DNA of 64,000 bases. Origin: Nostoc parmelioides FACHB-3921. Lineage in GTDB: Bacteria > Cyanobacteriota > Cyanobacteriia > Cyanobacteriales > Nostocaceae. Positions 25,832 through 34,890 of the stretch are shown here, one piece after another (position 1 is the stretch's first letter; every line of letters begins with the position of its first letter). The notes beneath the pieces were generated by a model. It was not told the origin of the DNA and did not search any database. It saw only the letters and a list, made by a program, of their open reading frames with translations. The stretch spans positions 30,002 to 94,001 of the forward strand of contig NZ_JACJQL010000027.1 in assembly GCF_014696625.1 (NCBI RefSeq). The letters run 5' to 3'. The position numbers and the translations under genes are program-made.

Positions 25832-27034
25832 ATGAAAAATAAATATATTTTCTATAGTAGAATAATCTCCCAGAAACCAGATACGGCTCACGAAATTCAT
25901 GATGTTCTTTGTGCTAATGGCGCAGCTAATTTAGGATATGCCTCTGTTTTAGTATATCCAGAACCTAACCGAGGTTCAGGGAATACATTAGATTTACTTA
26001 ATCCTTTCCAACCAAAACAGCCCGATCAGAATTTTGTAGATTTTTACGATGTGCAAGATAAGCTAAAAGTGGCATCTTTACCAATGCCCTGGCCGATTGA
26101 TTGTGTAGGGGGTAAATTTACAGCCTCTAGTACAGTGGTAACGCGATATTATTTACCATTTCATCTCCTAAAATATACAAAAATCGTTCACACTAGAGAC
26201 TGGAACTTTGTCCAAGCAGCAATCAAAAATCGCATTCCCACTATCTACGAACGACACTACTTCCAAAAGGAAAAAGTTCCCAAAGCCATTGTTGAAAGCC
26301 CATTTCTACAAGTTGCTGTCACCCAATCAGAAATTATTAGACAAAGTTTGATTGAACAGGGATTTCCCCCAGAAAAAGTTGTTTGGGTACATAACGGATT
26401 TGATCAATCATTTTTACTACGACAATCAGAACAAGCCACAGCATGGCGCAAAGAATTACTCAAAGATGAACATCAGTCCCTAGTGGTTTATTCTGGTGCT
26501 TTATACCCTTTTAAAGGTATTGATGTTTTAATTGATGCAGCCAAAGAATTACCACAAGTTCAGTTTGCTATTACAGGCGGTAAGACAGAACAAGTGACAG
26601 CTTATCAACAATTGGCTAAAGATAAACAAGTAGAAAATGTCAAGTTTCTAGGTTGGATATTGCCTCGCCAACGCTTAGTTAGTCTATTTCAAGCTGCTGA
26701 TATTTTGGTTCATCCCCACTGTTCTGGCAAATCCGCTAATTTCACCAATCCAGTGAAATTTTTCCAATACATGGCTTCTGGAACTCCCATAGTAATTACA
26801 GAAATCCCTCCGTTAATGCTTTTTAAAGATATGCCTTTAGCTGCTGTATGGTGTGAACCGGATAATCCTTACCAACTGGCTAAAGCACTGAAACAAGCAT
26901 TAGAAATTTATCCGAGACAAATAGAAGGTTACACAAATAATATTGCATTAGCTAAACCATTTTCTTGGGAAAATAGAGCCGAAAAAATCCTCAGTTATGT
27001 AGATGAATCTTTTCGTCCGCCACTCATAGCTTAA
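25832..27034 (+). CDS. Glycosyltransferase, GT4 family
   Basis: 400 residues, GT-B fold. TRDWNFVQAAIKNRIPTIYE lies in the N-terminal half; VWVHNGFDQSF, VVYSGALYPFKGIDVLIDA, FLGWILPRQRLVSLFQAADILVHPH and NPVKFFQYMASGTPIV mark the donor-binding half, and the tail has SWENRAEKIL. Starts 35 bases after the ABC exporter stop, so it is in the same operon. Substrates unknown. Confidence 0.87.
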   Translation: MKNKYIFYSRIISQKPDTAHEIHDVLCANGAANLGYASVLVYPEPNRGSGNTLDLLNPFQPKQPDQNFVDFYDVQDKLKVASLPMPWPIDCVGGKFTASSTVVTRYYLPFHLLKYTKIVHTRDWNFVQAAIKNRIPTIYERHYFQKEKVPKAIVESPFLQVAVTQSEIIRQSLIEQGFPPEKVVWVHNGFDQSFLLRQSEQATAWRKELLKDEHQSLVVYSGALYPFKGIDVLIDAAKELPQVQFAITGGKTEQVTAYQQLAKDKQVENVKFLGWILPRQRLVSLFQAADILVHPHCSGKSANFTNPVKFFQYMASGTPIVITEIPPLMLFKDMPLAAVWCEPDNPYQLAKALKQALEIYPRQIEGYTNNIALAKPFSWENRAEKILSYVDESFRPPLIA

Positions 27035-27056
27035 ATTTAAAATTACATTATAAATA

Positions 27057-28031
27057 ATGAATATTGGCTCTATGCACATACAGAAAATTGGCATGATTAC
27101 CAGCTACCGCAATCTGGCAAAAAGAGCAGATTGGCTGTGGCAACAAACACCCCAACAATTTGGTATTTGGCAAAATATTCAAATACAAGCACTTTCGGAA
27201 AAACCAGATTTTCTGTTAATGTATCAATTTGATTTTCCTAAAGATAATCAGCAAACATCTTTGATAGATAAGCTAAAGCGCAAACTACAAAATCCACAAA
27301 TCAGTGTTGAATCTCTACTCAGGAATGTTCCCAAAGAAAAAATTATTTATCTATTACGCGAACCTCCCCTAGATGAGATTGTAGAAAAAAATAAACGCTA
27401 CTATCAAGAAGCAAAAAAGTATTGCGGTTATATTTCTGGCCCTGATGATTTTGCCCCTACGCCTGATTATATGCCGGCAATTTGGTATCACAACAACTCA
27501 TTTCGGGAACTAAATGAAATGCCTGTCCCCGAAAAAGTCTTTCCTTGCAGTTGGATAACTTCTGGTATTAGCCGGACTGTTAACCATCGTCGCCGATTAA
27601 AATTTTTGGAATTACTACAAGCTAGCGAAGTTAAGTGTAATGTATATGGACGTGATTTACCTGTATGGGCAAAATCATTAGGAGAATTGGGTAACAAGTG
27701 GTATGGAATGGCTCCATATTATTACAACTTATCAATTGAAAATTATGCGGAAAATGATTGGTATGTGAGTGAAAAATTATGGGATGCGCTGTTGGCTTGG
27801 TGTTTACCAATTTATTACGGTGGGCCAGCCGCAGATAAGCTATTACCCCCAGGCAGTTTTTTACGCTTACCCAGTTTGGATGAAAAAGGTATCGCTTACA
27901 TCCAAGAAGTGACGACTACCCCTGATGCTTGGTATGCTGCCAAGGATGCGATCGCCGAAGCCAGACAAATCATCTTACACAAGTTAAACTTGCTCAATTG
28001 GTTGTCAGAATTCGTTACTAAATTTTCCTAG
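27057..28031 (+). CDS. GT10-type glycosyltransferase (fucosyltransferase-like)
   Basis: 324 residues. The C-terminal part matches the alpha-1,3-fucosyltransferase (GT10) signature: YYNLSIENYAENDWYVSEKLWDALLAWCLPIYYGGP-type motif (residues about 222-258), corresponding to the FAFENS...DYVTEKL...VPVY sequence that binds GDP-fucose. The preceding VYGRDLP is also family-like. N-terminal half is divergent, as usual in this family. Donor identity is inference: GT10 is named for fucose but bacterial members can use other sugars. Starts 23 bases after the GT4 gene, so co-transcribed. Confidence 0.72.
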   Translation: MNIGSMHIQKIGMITSYRNLAKRADWLWQQTPQQFGIWQNIQIQALSEKPDFLLMYQFDFPKDNQQTSLIDKLKRKLQNPQISVESLLRNVPKEKIIYLLREPPLDEIVEKNKRYYQEAKKYCGYISGPDDFAPTPDYMPAIWYHNNSFRELNEMPVPEKVFPCSWITSGISRTVNHRRRLKFLELLQASEVKCNVYGRDLPVWAKSLGELGNKWYGMAPYYYNLSIENYAENDWYVSEKLWDALLAWCLPIYYGGPAADKLLPPGSFLRLPSLDEKGIAYIQEVTTTPDAWYAAKDAIAEARQIILHKLNLLNWLSEFVTKFS

Positions 28032-28072
28032 ACAGTATTTGATAAATTTTATTAATCAACGGTGAGTAATAT

Positions 28073-29068
28073 ATGGATGGTATTTGTACCCTTGCAAACG
28101 ATCGAGTTTACGACCAGTTAATTGCTCTACTTAATAGTATTGAAGCAATCTACGGGACACAAATGCCTGTTTGCATTTATCCCTATGACGACGAGACAAC
28201 GGAAATTGCTGCGGAAATTGCCCGTCGTCCTCATGTACAGCTTTATGATCATCAAGAGTCAATCAAACAATGGGATGAATTTGTGCGTCGTGTTTGGGAT
28301 ACTCATCCTACAGCTAAAGCACATTGGCAAAAGATTAGTGAGGACAAATATTTTCGAGTTGGTACTCATCGCCGTTTCTGTGCCTTTGATGGGCCTTTTG
28401 ACCGCTTTGTCTATATGGATGCAGACACATTATTAATGAGTTCCTTAGATGCGGTTTTTCAGCAACTCAATCACTATGATTGGGTAGTTCATGACTTCCA
28501 GTATAAAGATTTATCTCATGTTTATAATGTTAATTCTCCCAAATTAAAAGAGTTATTTGCCAAAGAAAAATTACAAACAGAGATATTTTGTTCGGGGTTT
28601 TATGCTGCTAAAAAAGGGTTATTTACTGCTGAGAATCGAGAAATTATTCTAGATAAACTGGCTCAGGGAGAGGCTGAAGTCCTTTATGATATGGCTCCTG
28701 ACCAAACTGTACTTAATTATATGATTATGCGGTTAGGCATTTCTAATTATAATTTCGCTCGCAGTTTATCCAATCAAGAAAAAACTGGTTGTTGTGTAAC
28801 TTCTCCCCATTTTGAAGTGCGGGATAACATTTTATATGATAAAGGTAATCGACTCACATATATTCATTATATTGGGCTAAGATCAGCTTTGTTTAGACAA
28901 GTTTGTGCTGGAGAAAATCTTGACTTTCCCTATAGAGATGTGTTCTTGCATTACCGCTATCTGCATGAACCAAGCCAGCGCCCACAGTTCACAACCAAGC
29001 CCAAAGTTATCGAAACTTACCCCAGTCTAGGCAAAAGAATTTTAAAAAAATTAGGTTTAACAGTGTGA
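28073..29068 (+). CDS. GT8-like protein, Npun_R2821/Npun_R2823 family
   Basis: 331 residues. The opening MDGICTLANDRVYDQLIALLNSIE and DGPFDRFVYMDADTLLMSSLD with the metal-binding DAD motif (about 121-123) resemble GT8-type enzymes. Ends with YIHYIGLRS and a basic C-terminal tail. As I recall, NCBI names this family after two Nostoc punctiforme proteins, Npun_R2821 and Npun_R2823. No activity is known. It is a tandem paralogue of the next gene, 11-41 bases from its neighbours, in the same operon. Confidence 0.72.
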   Translation: MDGICTLANDRVYDQLIALLNSIEAIYGTQMPVCIYPYDDETTEIAAEIARRPHVQLYDHQESIKQWDEFVRRVWDTHPTAKAHWQKISEDKYFRVGTHRRFCAFDGPFDRFVYMDADTLLMSSLDAVFQQLNHYDWVVHDFQYKDLSHVYNVNSPKLKELFAKEKLQTEIFCSGFYAAKKGLFTAENREIILDKLAQGEAEVLYDMAPDQTVLNYMIMRLGISNYNFARSLSNQEKTGCCVTSPHFEVRDNILYDKGNRLTYIHYIGLRSALFRQVCAGENLDFPYRDVFLHYRYLHEPSQRPQFTTKPKVIETYPSLGKRILKKLGLTV

Positions 29069-29078
29069 GGTGAAGGAT

Positions 29079-30005
29079 ATGAGTCGGGGAATTTACATTA
29101 TAGCTAACGATAAAGTTATTGATCAGGCGATCGCACTACTAAATAGTATCCGATTACATGACGCAGATACGCCAGTTGTGATGATTCCCTATGATGATAA
29201 TTATCACAAGATAGCAGACATCCTGAAGCAAAACTATGGAGTCCAACTTTATGATGATTTAGCTTTTATAGACCAACTTTCTCAAAGATTACACGAAACT
29301 TTTGGTGGGCGCTTTTTTGCCCGTCCTAATCAATTTCGTAAGCAGGCCTGTTGGTTTGGCCCTTTCGACGAATTTCTATATATTGATACTGATATTGTTG
29401 TCTTTGAAAAAATCATTGATAATCTTAACTACCTTGAGTCAGCAGATTTCATTTGCTGCGATTATCAACATTCCGGCGGCATAAAAAACGTTTTTACATC
29501 TAAAGTTTTAGAAGATAAAGTTTTTACTGAAGCAGAAGTTAAAGATATATTTAATGGCGGGTTTTGGGGTTCTAAAAAAAACTTAATTTCGGCAGATGAT
29601 TTATTCGCCACTTTTAGCGAGTGTGCAGCCCATCCCGAATATTTTGACTTTTCACAAAAGACTTCTGATCAACCAATCATTAATTATATGTTGCTCAAGC
29701 GCATTCCACGGCGGTTCAACATTGTGCGCCGAGAAGGTAAAGCACCAGGTAATTGGGCTGGTTCTGCTCATTTCCAAACTCAAGGTAACTTAGTATTTGA
29801 CCCTCATATTAATCAACCTTTGCAATATCTGCATTGGGCTGGTATTCGTATTCAACCAGGTTGTCCCTACTGGGAAATATGGGAACATTATCGAAATCTC
29901 AATCCTACTTTACCTACATTGGAAATACCTACCCCAGCGAAACAAAGCCAGTGGGAAAAAACTTTAAACCGCATCAAAACTCAATTACGGCAGCTTACAA
30001 AGTAG
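29079..30005 (+). CDS. GT8-like protein, Npun_R2821/Npun_R2823 family (paralogue)
   Basis: About 309 residues from the ATG at 29079, preceded by GAGGTG seven to eight bases upstream; a GTG at 29070 is in frame but lies inside that ribosome-binding site. MSRGIYIIANDKVIDQAIALLNSIR, then WFGPFDEFLYIDTDIVVFEKI with DTD as the metal motif, and YLHWAGIRIQPGCPYWE. Shares the general plan of the preceding gene (DQxIALLNSI; YIHY/YLHW-GIR), consistent with ancient tandem duplication. Last gene of the glycan operon. Confidence 0.72.
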   Translation: MSRGIYIIANDKVIDQAIALLNSIRLHDADTPVVMIPYDDNYHKIADILKQNYGVQLYDDLAFIDQLSQRLHETFGGRFFARPNQFRKQACWFGPFDEFLYIDTDIVVFEKIIDNLNYLESADFICCDYQHSGGIKNVFTSKVLEDKVFTEAEVKDIFNGGFWGSKKNLISADDLFATFSECAAHPEYFDFSQKTSDQPIINYMLLKRIPRRFNIVRREGKAPGNWAGSAHFQTQGNLVFDPHINQPLQYLHWAGIRIQPGCPYWEIWEHYRNLNPTLPTLEIPTPAKQSQWEKTLNRIKTQLRQLTK

Positions 30006-30057
30006 TTGAAATTAAAGCCAAAAAGCTTATAAAGTCGGGCGTTTTGGCTTTAACAAT

Positions 30058-30828
30058 CTATGACAATTGATAAACACCAAACTCTTTTCTAATAGATGAA
30101 TTTATCGGTCTAAACTTTAGCGCTTCTTTGAGGAGGAAAAATATCTTATTTTTATTTTCATTGTGTATACTTGAGAAACCTTTCTGATAAATATTTTCTC
30201 CATTGCCAATAATATAAACAGCGCCGATAAATGGTAGTTCTTCTATTACCAGACCCTTCTTAATCATAAATTCTGGTAATTTTTTATGGGCGATATAAAG
30301 ATTTACTAAATCTTCAGGATAATCATCATCTTTGCTAGGTAAATTGCAGGTATCAAACTTTAGAATATTACAAGTTCCGCACCAAGAGTGAAAATGTGAT
30401 TTTCTATAGTAAATAAAAGCACTTTTCTCCTGATAAACATATCCCTTATTCAAATACCAGCCATTAACATTTGGATGCTGATTTGTAAACTCAGCAATAC
30501 GCCCACTAAGACAATCATCAGCATCAACAATCATGACATGAGTTGGTGAAAAATGCCGGGCATACATCAACCCTTTAATGATTTTTTTTCCTTTATCTTG
30601 CCTTTGTTGAAGGATATTGCGATCAGGTATGGGAAAGTCAACTTCAACATAATTAACATGAGGATGGTTAAACTTTATATCCGGCTTTTCATGACAAACA
30701 ACAACTACTCTAAAGTTAGTATCAGTTTGTTCACAAATTGAGCGGAGGCATCTCTCAAACAGCTGAGAAACATTCTTCCAAGATTTAGCAACTTGTTGGC
30801 TTTTTAAAGGTATTACAAAAACAAGCAT
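30058..30828 (-). CDS. Glycosyltransferase family 2-like protein
   Basis: 256 residues, GT-A fold. VFVIPLKSQ (about 3-11), FRVVVVCHEKPDI and MIVDADDCLSGRIA, with DADD as the nucleotide-sugar/metal motif (about 102-105), match GT2. C-terminal region (ENKNKIFFLLKEALKF) is helical. It is convergent with the glycan operon and ends 53 bases past the last gene of it, so it may belong to the same pathway although not to the operon. Substrate unknown. Confidence 0.78.
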   Translation of the reverse strand: MLVFVIPLKSQQVAKSWKNVSQLFERCLRSICEQTDTNFRVVVVCHEKPDIKFNHPHVNYVEVDFPIPDRNILQQRQDKGKKIIKGLMYARHFSPTHVMIVDADDCLSGRIAEFTNQHPNVNGWYLNKGYVYQEKSAFIYYRKSHFHSWCGTCNILKFDTCNLPSKDDDYPEDLVNLYIAHKKLPEFMIKKGLVIEELPFIGAVYIIGNGENIYQKGFSSIHNENKNKIFFLLKEALKFRPINSSIRKEFGVYQLS

Positions 30829-31089
30829 AAAATTGACTTGTAAGAAATATTACTTGCGAGGGACGGGAACCCAAAATACTGAACTCAATAGAGAGCTTAA
30901 ACCTGTCATTTCGGTAATAAGTAATTTCCCTATTAAGTAGGTAGAATTAAATAAATATAATATGTTCTACCATCGATTCCCGTAAGTATCGCAATTACAT
31001 CTTACATTTAATCACGCATAACTACTTACGTATTACCAAATCTTCATCAATTTGTTAAGTACGGATATTGATTTTTGCTAGTCTTCCCC

Positions 31090-31461
31090 TCAAGTATCTA
31101 AGTCTAGTGATTTCATCCCTTGGCGTTCTGCAAAAGTTAACATACTACCTAATTGCAACCAAACTAATAGACAAGTCAGCAAACTGAGAGGTAAACCAAT
31201 TGCTAAAGCTAGAGAATCAGGAAAGCCAAATATTTCTAAACCAGAGGATAAAAATAAACAAGTACCGCTTGTTATTCCTATAAAAGGTACAGACAAAAGT
31301 TTTTTTAATGACGAACTAGCTTGAGAATTTTCGGCGCTATTGATTTGCCACTTTTGTACTACTAATTTCAGTGTCCCAGATAAGGCAATACCGGAAGTTA
31401 CTGCTACAAATAGACCTAAAAGTAGTAAGAAATAGGGCGGTTGCAAAGGATAATAGTACAT
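31090..31461 (-). CDS. Small membrane protein of unknown function
   Basis: 123 residues with about three hydrophobic helices: 10-32 (FLLLLGLFVAVTSGIALSG), 55-72 (LSVPFIGITSGTCLFLSS) and 83-108 (LALAIGLPLSLLTCLLVW), ending in a charged tail. Not recognised as a known family. It follows the UbiB-like gene on the same strand (57 bases downstream), so co-transcription is likely. Function in lipid or membrane association is only possible from that neighbour. Confidence 0.62.
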   Translation of the reverse strand: MYYYPLQPPYFLLLLGLFVAVTSGIALSGTLKLVVQKWQINSAENSQASSSLKKLLSVPFIGITSGTCLFLSSGLEIFGFPDSLALAIGLPLSLLTCLLVWLQLGSMLTFAERQGMKSLDLDT

Positions 31462-31517
31462 GAAAACTCCCCATGAAAATTAACGAAATTTTTTAAAAAG
31501 GTGAGAAAAGTTGATTT

Positions 31518-33296
31518 TTAATTTTTTGATTGGGATTCATCCAAGAATGCAAAAGTTGTTGCTTTAGGTAAAATAGCGGCAACTCCTTCTCTAGATAAAT
31601 CTGTCAACAAACCGATCGCCACATTTAATATGCGATTTGGTTGGAGGTCATCTTTCACCAAAGACCACAGACGTTGGACTTCTTCTGTGTGCAAGCGGTC
31701 ATCTTCTGTCAGCGCTAACACTAACTGGCGGCGGAGAAATTGACCTTCATCAGACAAGAGAAATTGCAAACCCATTCTGGCTGTGGGTAACACATCAAAA
31801 TTGTTATCACTGCGAGCGATCGCAATCAAATTTTCCAAGCGTTGCCACTGAAATCTACCATCTTTGAATAGCACATTCAGCAACCGCCTTCTTAATTCGG
31901 GAGATTCTCCAGTTAGTAAGCGTCTGGCTACGTAAGGATAACCCACATCCACAATTTTAAAATTGCGATTGAGACTCAGTGCAATCCCTTCTTGTGTCAC
32001 CAGGGAACGAATAATTAAAGCAAACTTGGCAGGAACTCGAAATGGATACTCATACATCAGTTCCGAGAACTGATCTGTGATGGTTTTAAAGTTAAAATCG
32101 CTGACATTTTTACCAATGGCATTTCCTAGCACTGTTTCCAATGCCGGAATAATGGGGGCAATATTGGTATCGGCAGTCAGAAAGCCTAAATTGACAAAAT
32201 CTAAGGCTAAATCGCTATAGTCTTTGTTGACTAGATGCACTAGTGCATCTACCAGATTTTCTTTACTGCTTTCTTCCAACTGATCCATCATGCCAAAGTC
32301 GATATAAGCCATACGACCGTCAGGCATGGCAAACAAATTACCTGGGTGGGGATCGGCGTGGAAAAAGCCGTACTCTAGCAATTGTTGTAAACCTGAGGTG
32401 ACACCAATCCGAATAATGTCTTCTGGGTCTAAACCTGCTTGGCGAATACTGGTGGTATCTGTGAGCTTAAAGCCGTTAATCCACTCTAAAGTTAAAACTC
32501 GACTACTGGTAAAACGCCAATAAATACAGGGGACTTTGACTTGAGGGTCATTGCGGAAGTTGTGAGCAAATTTTTCTGCGTTGCGACCTTCATTGAGGTA
32601 GTCAATTTCCTCAAATAACTTAGTGCCGAACTCATCCACAATCAAGGTCAAATCATGACCAAGATTCAGTGGTAGCCAAGGTGCTAACCAACTAGCAGCC
32701 CAGCGCATGAGATAAAGGTCAAGGGTGAGAGTGGGGCGCAGATGAGGGCGTTGTACCTTAACAGCGACTTCCTCACCACTGAGTAAGCGTCCTCGGTAGA
32801 CTTGACCTAAACTAGCTGCTGCAACTGGAGTTGGTGAAAGCTCACTATATATATCTGATATGGGTCGATCCAACTCAGATTCGATAATGTGATAAGCGAT
32901 CGCATTATCAAAAGCTGGCAATTGGTCTTGCAGCTTGATGAGTTCTTCTAGGAAATCCTTACGTATGAGGTCTGGTCTAGTGGAGAGAGCTTGACCGACC
33001 TTAATAAATGTGGGACCTAAACGGGTAAGTAGTTCTCGCAACTGGGTAGCTCGTTTTCCCTTGTTCTGCTCTACTTGATTTTGCCATTCATCCCACTTCA
33101 AACCCAAAATAAACGTGGCAAAAGACCAAGTTATTTTGAATAGCCGTCCCCATGCTAGCCAGGGACGAAAACGATAGTAACGAGCGATCGCATCGGGATT
33201 GTAGCGCTTTAGCTGACCAGGTTGATACTGACCCACGCCTTTGTCTGCCTCTTCTTCTGGGAAATTTACAGTGTCCTTTTGTGTGTTGACCCGCAA
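31518..33296 (-). CDS. ABC1/UbiB family atypical kinase (AarF-like)
   Basis: 592 residues. Members assist quinone synthesis or lipid handling and have a protein-kinase-like fold with ATPase activity rather than canonical protein kinase activity (family knowledge). Motifs: KVGQALSTRPDL (KxGQ, about 107-118), AAASLGQVYRGRL (Ala-rich nucleotide loop), VAVKVQRPHL, DPHPGNL and DFGMMDQL. C-terminal region about 430-592 is helical. Plastoquinone/tocopherol-related functions are known for plant relatives. The start is uncertain: TTG at 33296 is the first; GTG at 33236 is also possible. Precedes the small membrane gene. Confidence 0.92.
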   Translation of the reverse strand: MRVNTQKDTVNFPEEEADKGVGQYQPGQLKRYNPDAIARYYRFRPWLAWGRLFKITWSFATFILGLKWDEWQNQVEQNKGKRATQLRELLTRLGPTFIKVGQALSTRPDLIRKDFLEELIKLQDQLPAFDNAIAYHIIESELDRPISDIYSELSPTPVAAASLGQVYRGRLLSGEEVAVKVQRPHLRPTLTLDLYLMRWAASWLAPWLPLNLGHDLTLIVDEFGTKLFEEIDYLNEGRNAEKFAHNFRNDPQVKVPCIYWRFTSSRVLTLEWINGFKLTDTTSIRQAGLDPEDIIRIGVTSGLQQLLEYGFFHADPHPGNLFAMPDGRMAYIDFGMMDQLEESSKENLVDALVHLVNKDYSDLALDFVNLGFLTADTNIAPIIPALETVLGNAIGKNVSDFNFKTITDQFSELMYEYPFRVPAKFALIIRSLVTQEGIALSLNRNFKIVDVGYPYVARRLLTGESPELRRRLLNVLFKDGRFQWQRLENLIAIARSDNNFDVLPTARMGLQFLLSDEGQFLRRQLVLALTEDDRLHTEEVQRLWSLVKDDLQPNRILNVAIGLLTDLSREGVAAILPKATTFAFLDESQSKN

Positions 33297-33682
33297 GTTG
33301 TTTGCTAGTCGAAGGTAAGGGTAGTTTTCTGTGAAAAAAAACTATTAATCTTGATTTTTGGGCTTGTTCGCGGCTATGCTAGCTTATTGAACAACCCAGA
33401 TATTTCTATCTTTTTATTAATTATACTTTATAAAACTACAACTTCTTCACTGTTATTTACAACCTTAGTCTGGGAAGACTATCTCCAAGTTATATTTTTT
33501 ACGCACTCCGCAGACACATATCATCATTGGTATGCAGACAAATCGCTGATTCTAGTTTCCTAAATATACATACCAATGTGTTAGCTAAACAGTCGAAAAA
33601 GACGACTATCACATGAGTTTTGCTGCTTAGTGCGTAAGTTATAGCTTAGTTCCCTTGATCAACTTCTCTAGGCTAGATTCTG
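33297..33682. other. 386-base intergenic region with a perfect 10-base inverted repeat
   Basis: CATTGGTATG (33525-33534) and CATACCAATG (33569-33578) are exact reverse complements 34 bases apart. The ends resemble the ATACCAATT repeat family. The frame at 33351-33563 is judged spurious. The region should hold the promoters of the divergent genes. Confidence 0.5.
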
Positions 33683-34774
33683 ATGAAATTGTTTTCTCTC
33701 TGGAAATACCGCAAGCGTCAATTACGTATATTTGCGGTAATAATAAGTATTGGATTGACTATTTTCTCTACAACATCAGCTACTAATAGTCAAACAGTTA
33801 CAAGAGACCCTTGGTTATGGCCATTTTCCACCACATCAATTTGGAATATGCCCATAGGCTCAGACGCTAAATATATCCCAGCAAACATTCAAAAGGCTGG
33901 TTGGTTTGGCCCGGATCGAGAGTATTTTTACAAGTTAAAAGCTAGTGATCCTTTACGTCCTGTTTATTCTCCTGGTAGCTGGACTAAAAGGTGTGCTGGT
34001 ACGAATTATATGAACATATCTCTACCTGTTCCCAATAGTTTAATCATTCCCGACGCTACCTTGACTCCCTATAGTACGCCGAACAATGCCTCCGCTTTTT
34101 TGATGCCAGATGGTAAAACTTTAGTACAGCTTGAGCCGTTAGCTCGATGTCAAAAGGGCGGGCCGATTTATGGTTGGCGCTATTACCCTGATTTGAGTTT
34201 ATCTGGTCAAGGCATAGGTGGAGCGCATTTCGGATCTGGACTTTCTTCTATTGGCGGTTCAATTCGTAGAGGCGAACTGACTAATGATCTACCAATTCGC
34301 CACGCCATCAAGTTTGTCCTATGGGGGAAAAAATACTTCTATTATTCCAGTAGTCTTCCTGGGTATCGCTGGCCAGCAGACCGAGCTGACAACGCCGCCG
34401 CCACTAATTATGGTGGAAAAAACCCTGCTTTTGTACAAGGAACCCTACTAGCAATTCCGCCATCTGTTACTGAGTCGAGTCTGCAATTACAAACTCCAGT
34501 TGGCAAAAAGCTTTTTCGTGCATTACAAAATTACGGTGCTTATGTTGTTGATGATGCTGGATGGGACGGTCATTATATAGCAGTAGAAAAAGGAGTTCCA
34601 GAAGAGTTTAAAACAAAATATGGTTACAGTTTCGAGGCTTCATCTGGTACTTTTTACAACGACATCATGAAGCTATATCAGGCAGTTTACATCGTGGATA
34701 ACAATAGCCCGACTAGCATAGGTGGAGGTGGTGCTACAAGACGCGCACCTCTAGCTCCACCATTACCAAGCTAG
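33683..34774 (+). CDS. Secreted protein of unknown function
   Basis: 363 residues with a signal peptide (basic WKYRKRQLRIF, hydrophobic AVIISIGLTIFS, likely cut near SAT/NSQ). The mature part has conserved-looking blocks: WLWPFSTTSIWNMPIGSDA (about 42-60), GGAHFGSGLSSIGGSIRRGEL (about 174-194), RHAIKFVLWGKKYF, GYRWPADRAD and NYGAYVVDDAGWDG. I recall similar blocks (SSxGGxIRxGEL, HALKxxLW, YGAYVVDD) in uncharacterised exported proteins of other bacteria but cannot give a family name. The Asp/His-rich blocks suggest an enzyme or sugar-binding protein. C-terminal tail is Gly/Pro-rich. Isolated gene. Confidence 0.72.
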   Translation: MKLFSLWKYRKRQLRIFAVIISIGLTIFSTTSATNSQTVTRDPWLWPFSTTSIWNMPIGSDAKYIPANIQKAGWFGPDREYFYKLKASDPLRPVYSPGSWTKRCAGTNYMNISLPVPNSLIIPDATLTPYSTPNNASAFLMPDGKTLVQLEPLARCQKGGPIYGWRYYPDLSLSGQGIGGAHFGSGLSSIGGSIRRGELTNDLPIRHAIKFVLWGKKYFYYSSSLPGYRWPADRADNAAATNYGGKNPAFVQGTLLAIPPSVTESSLQLQTPVGKKLFRALQNYGAYVVDDAGWDGHYIAVEKGVPEEFKTKYGYSFEASSGTFYNDIMKLYQAVYIVDNNSPTSIGGGGATRRAPLAPPLPS

Positions 34775-34775
34775 A

Positions 34776-34880
34776 TAAGCTATGACCCTTGTATGGTTTG
34801 TTGACAGTTGATGGTTAACTGTCAACTGTCAACCTTCAACTGTCAACAGCCAACACGAAAAACTGTGCAATTTAAACCAA
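34776..34880. repeat. Heptad foldback element (B-type, right end degraded)
   Basis: Starts TAAGCTA at 34776-34782, two bases after the preceding stop; has CTTGTATGGTTTGTTGAC, a core of TTGACAG/GTCAACT units and CAGCCAACACGAAAAACTG. These flanks match the element at 46060-46179. Lies between two convergent stop codons. Confidence 0.6.
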
Positions 34881-34890
34881 AGACATCTGA

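Noticed and set aside
33351..33563. Plus-strand open frame of 70 codons
   Set aside because: AT-rich spacer sequence, no Shine-Dalgarno, and it overlaps the inverted repeat at 33525-33578.
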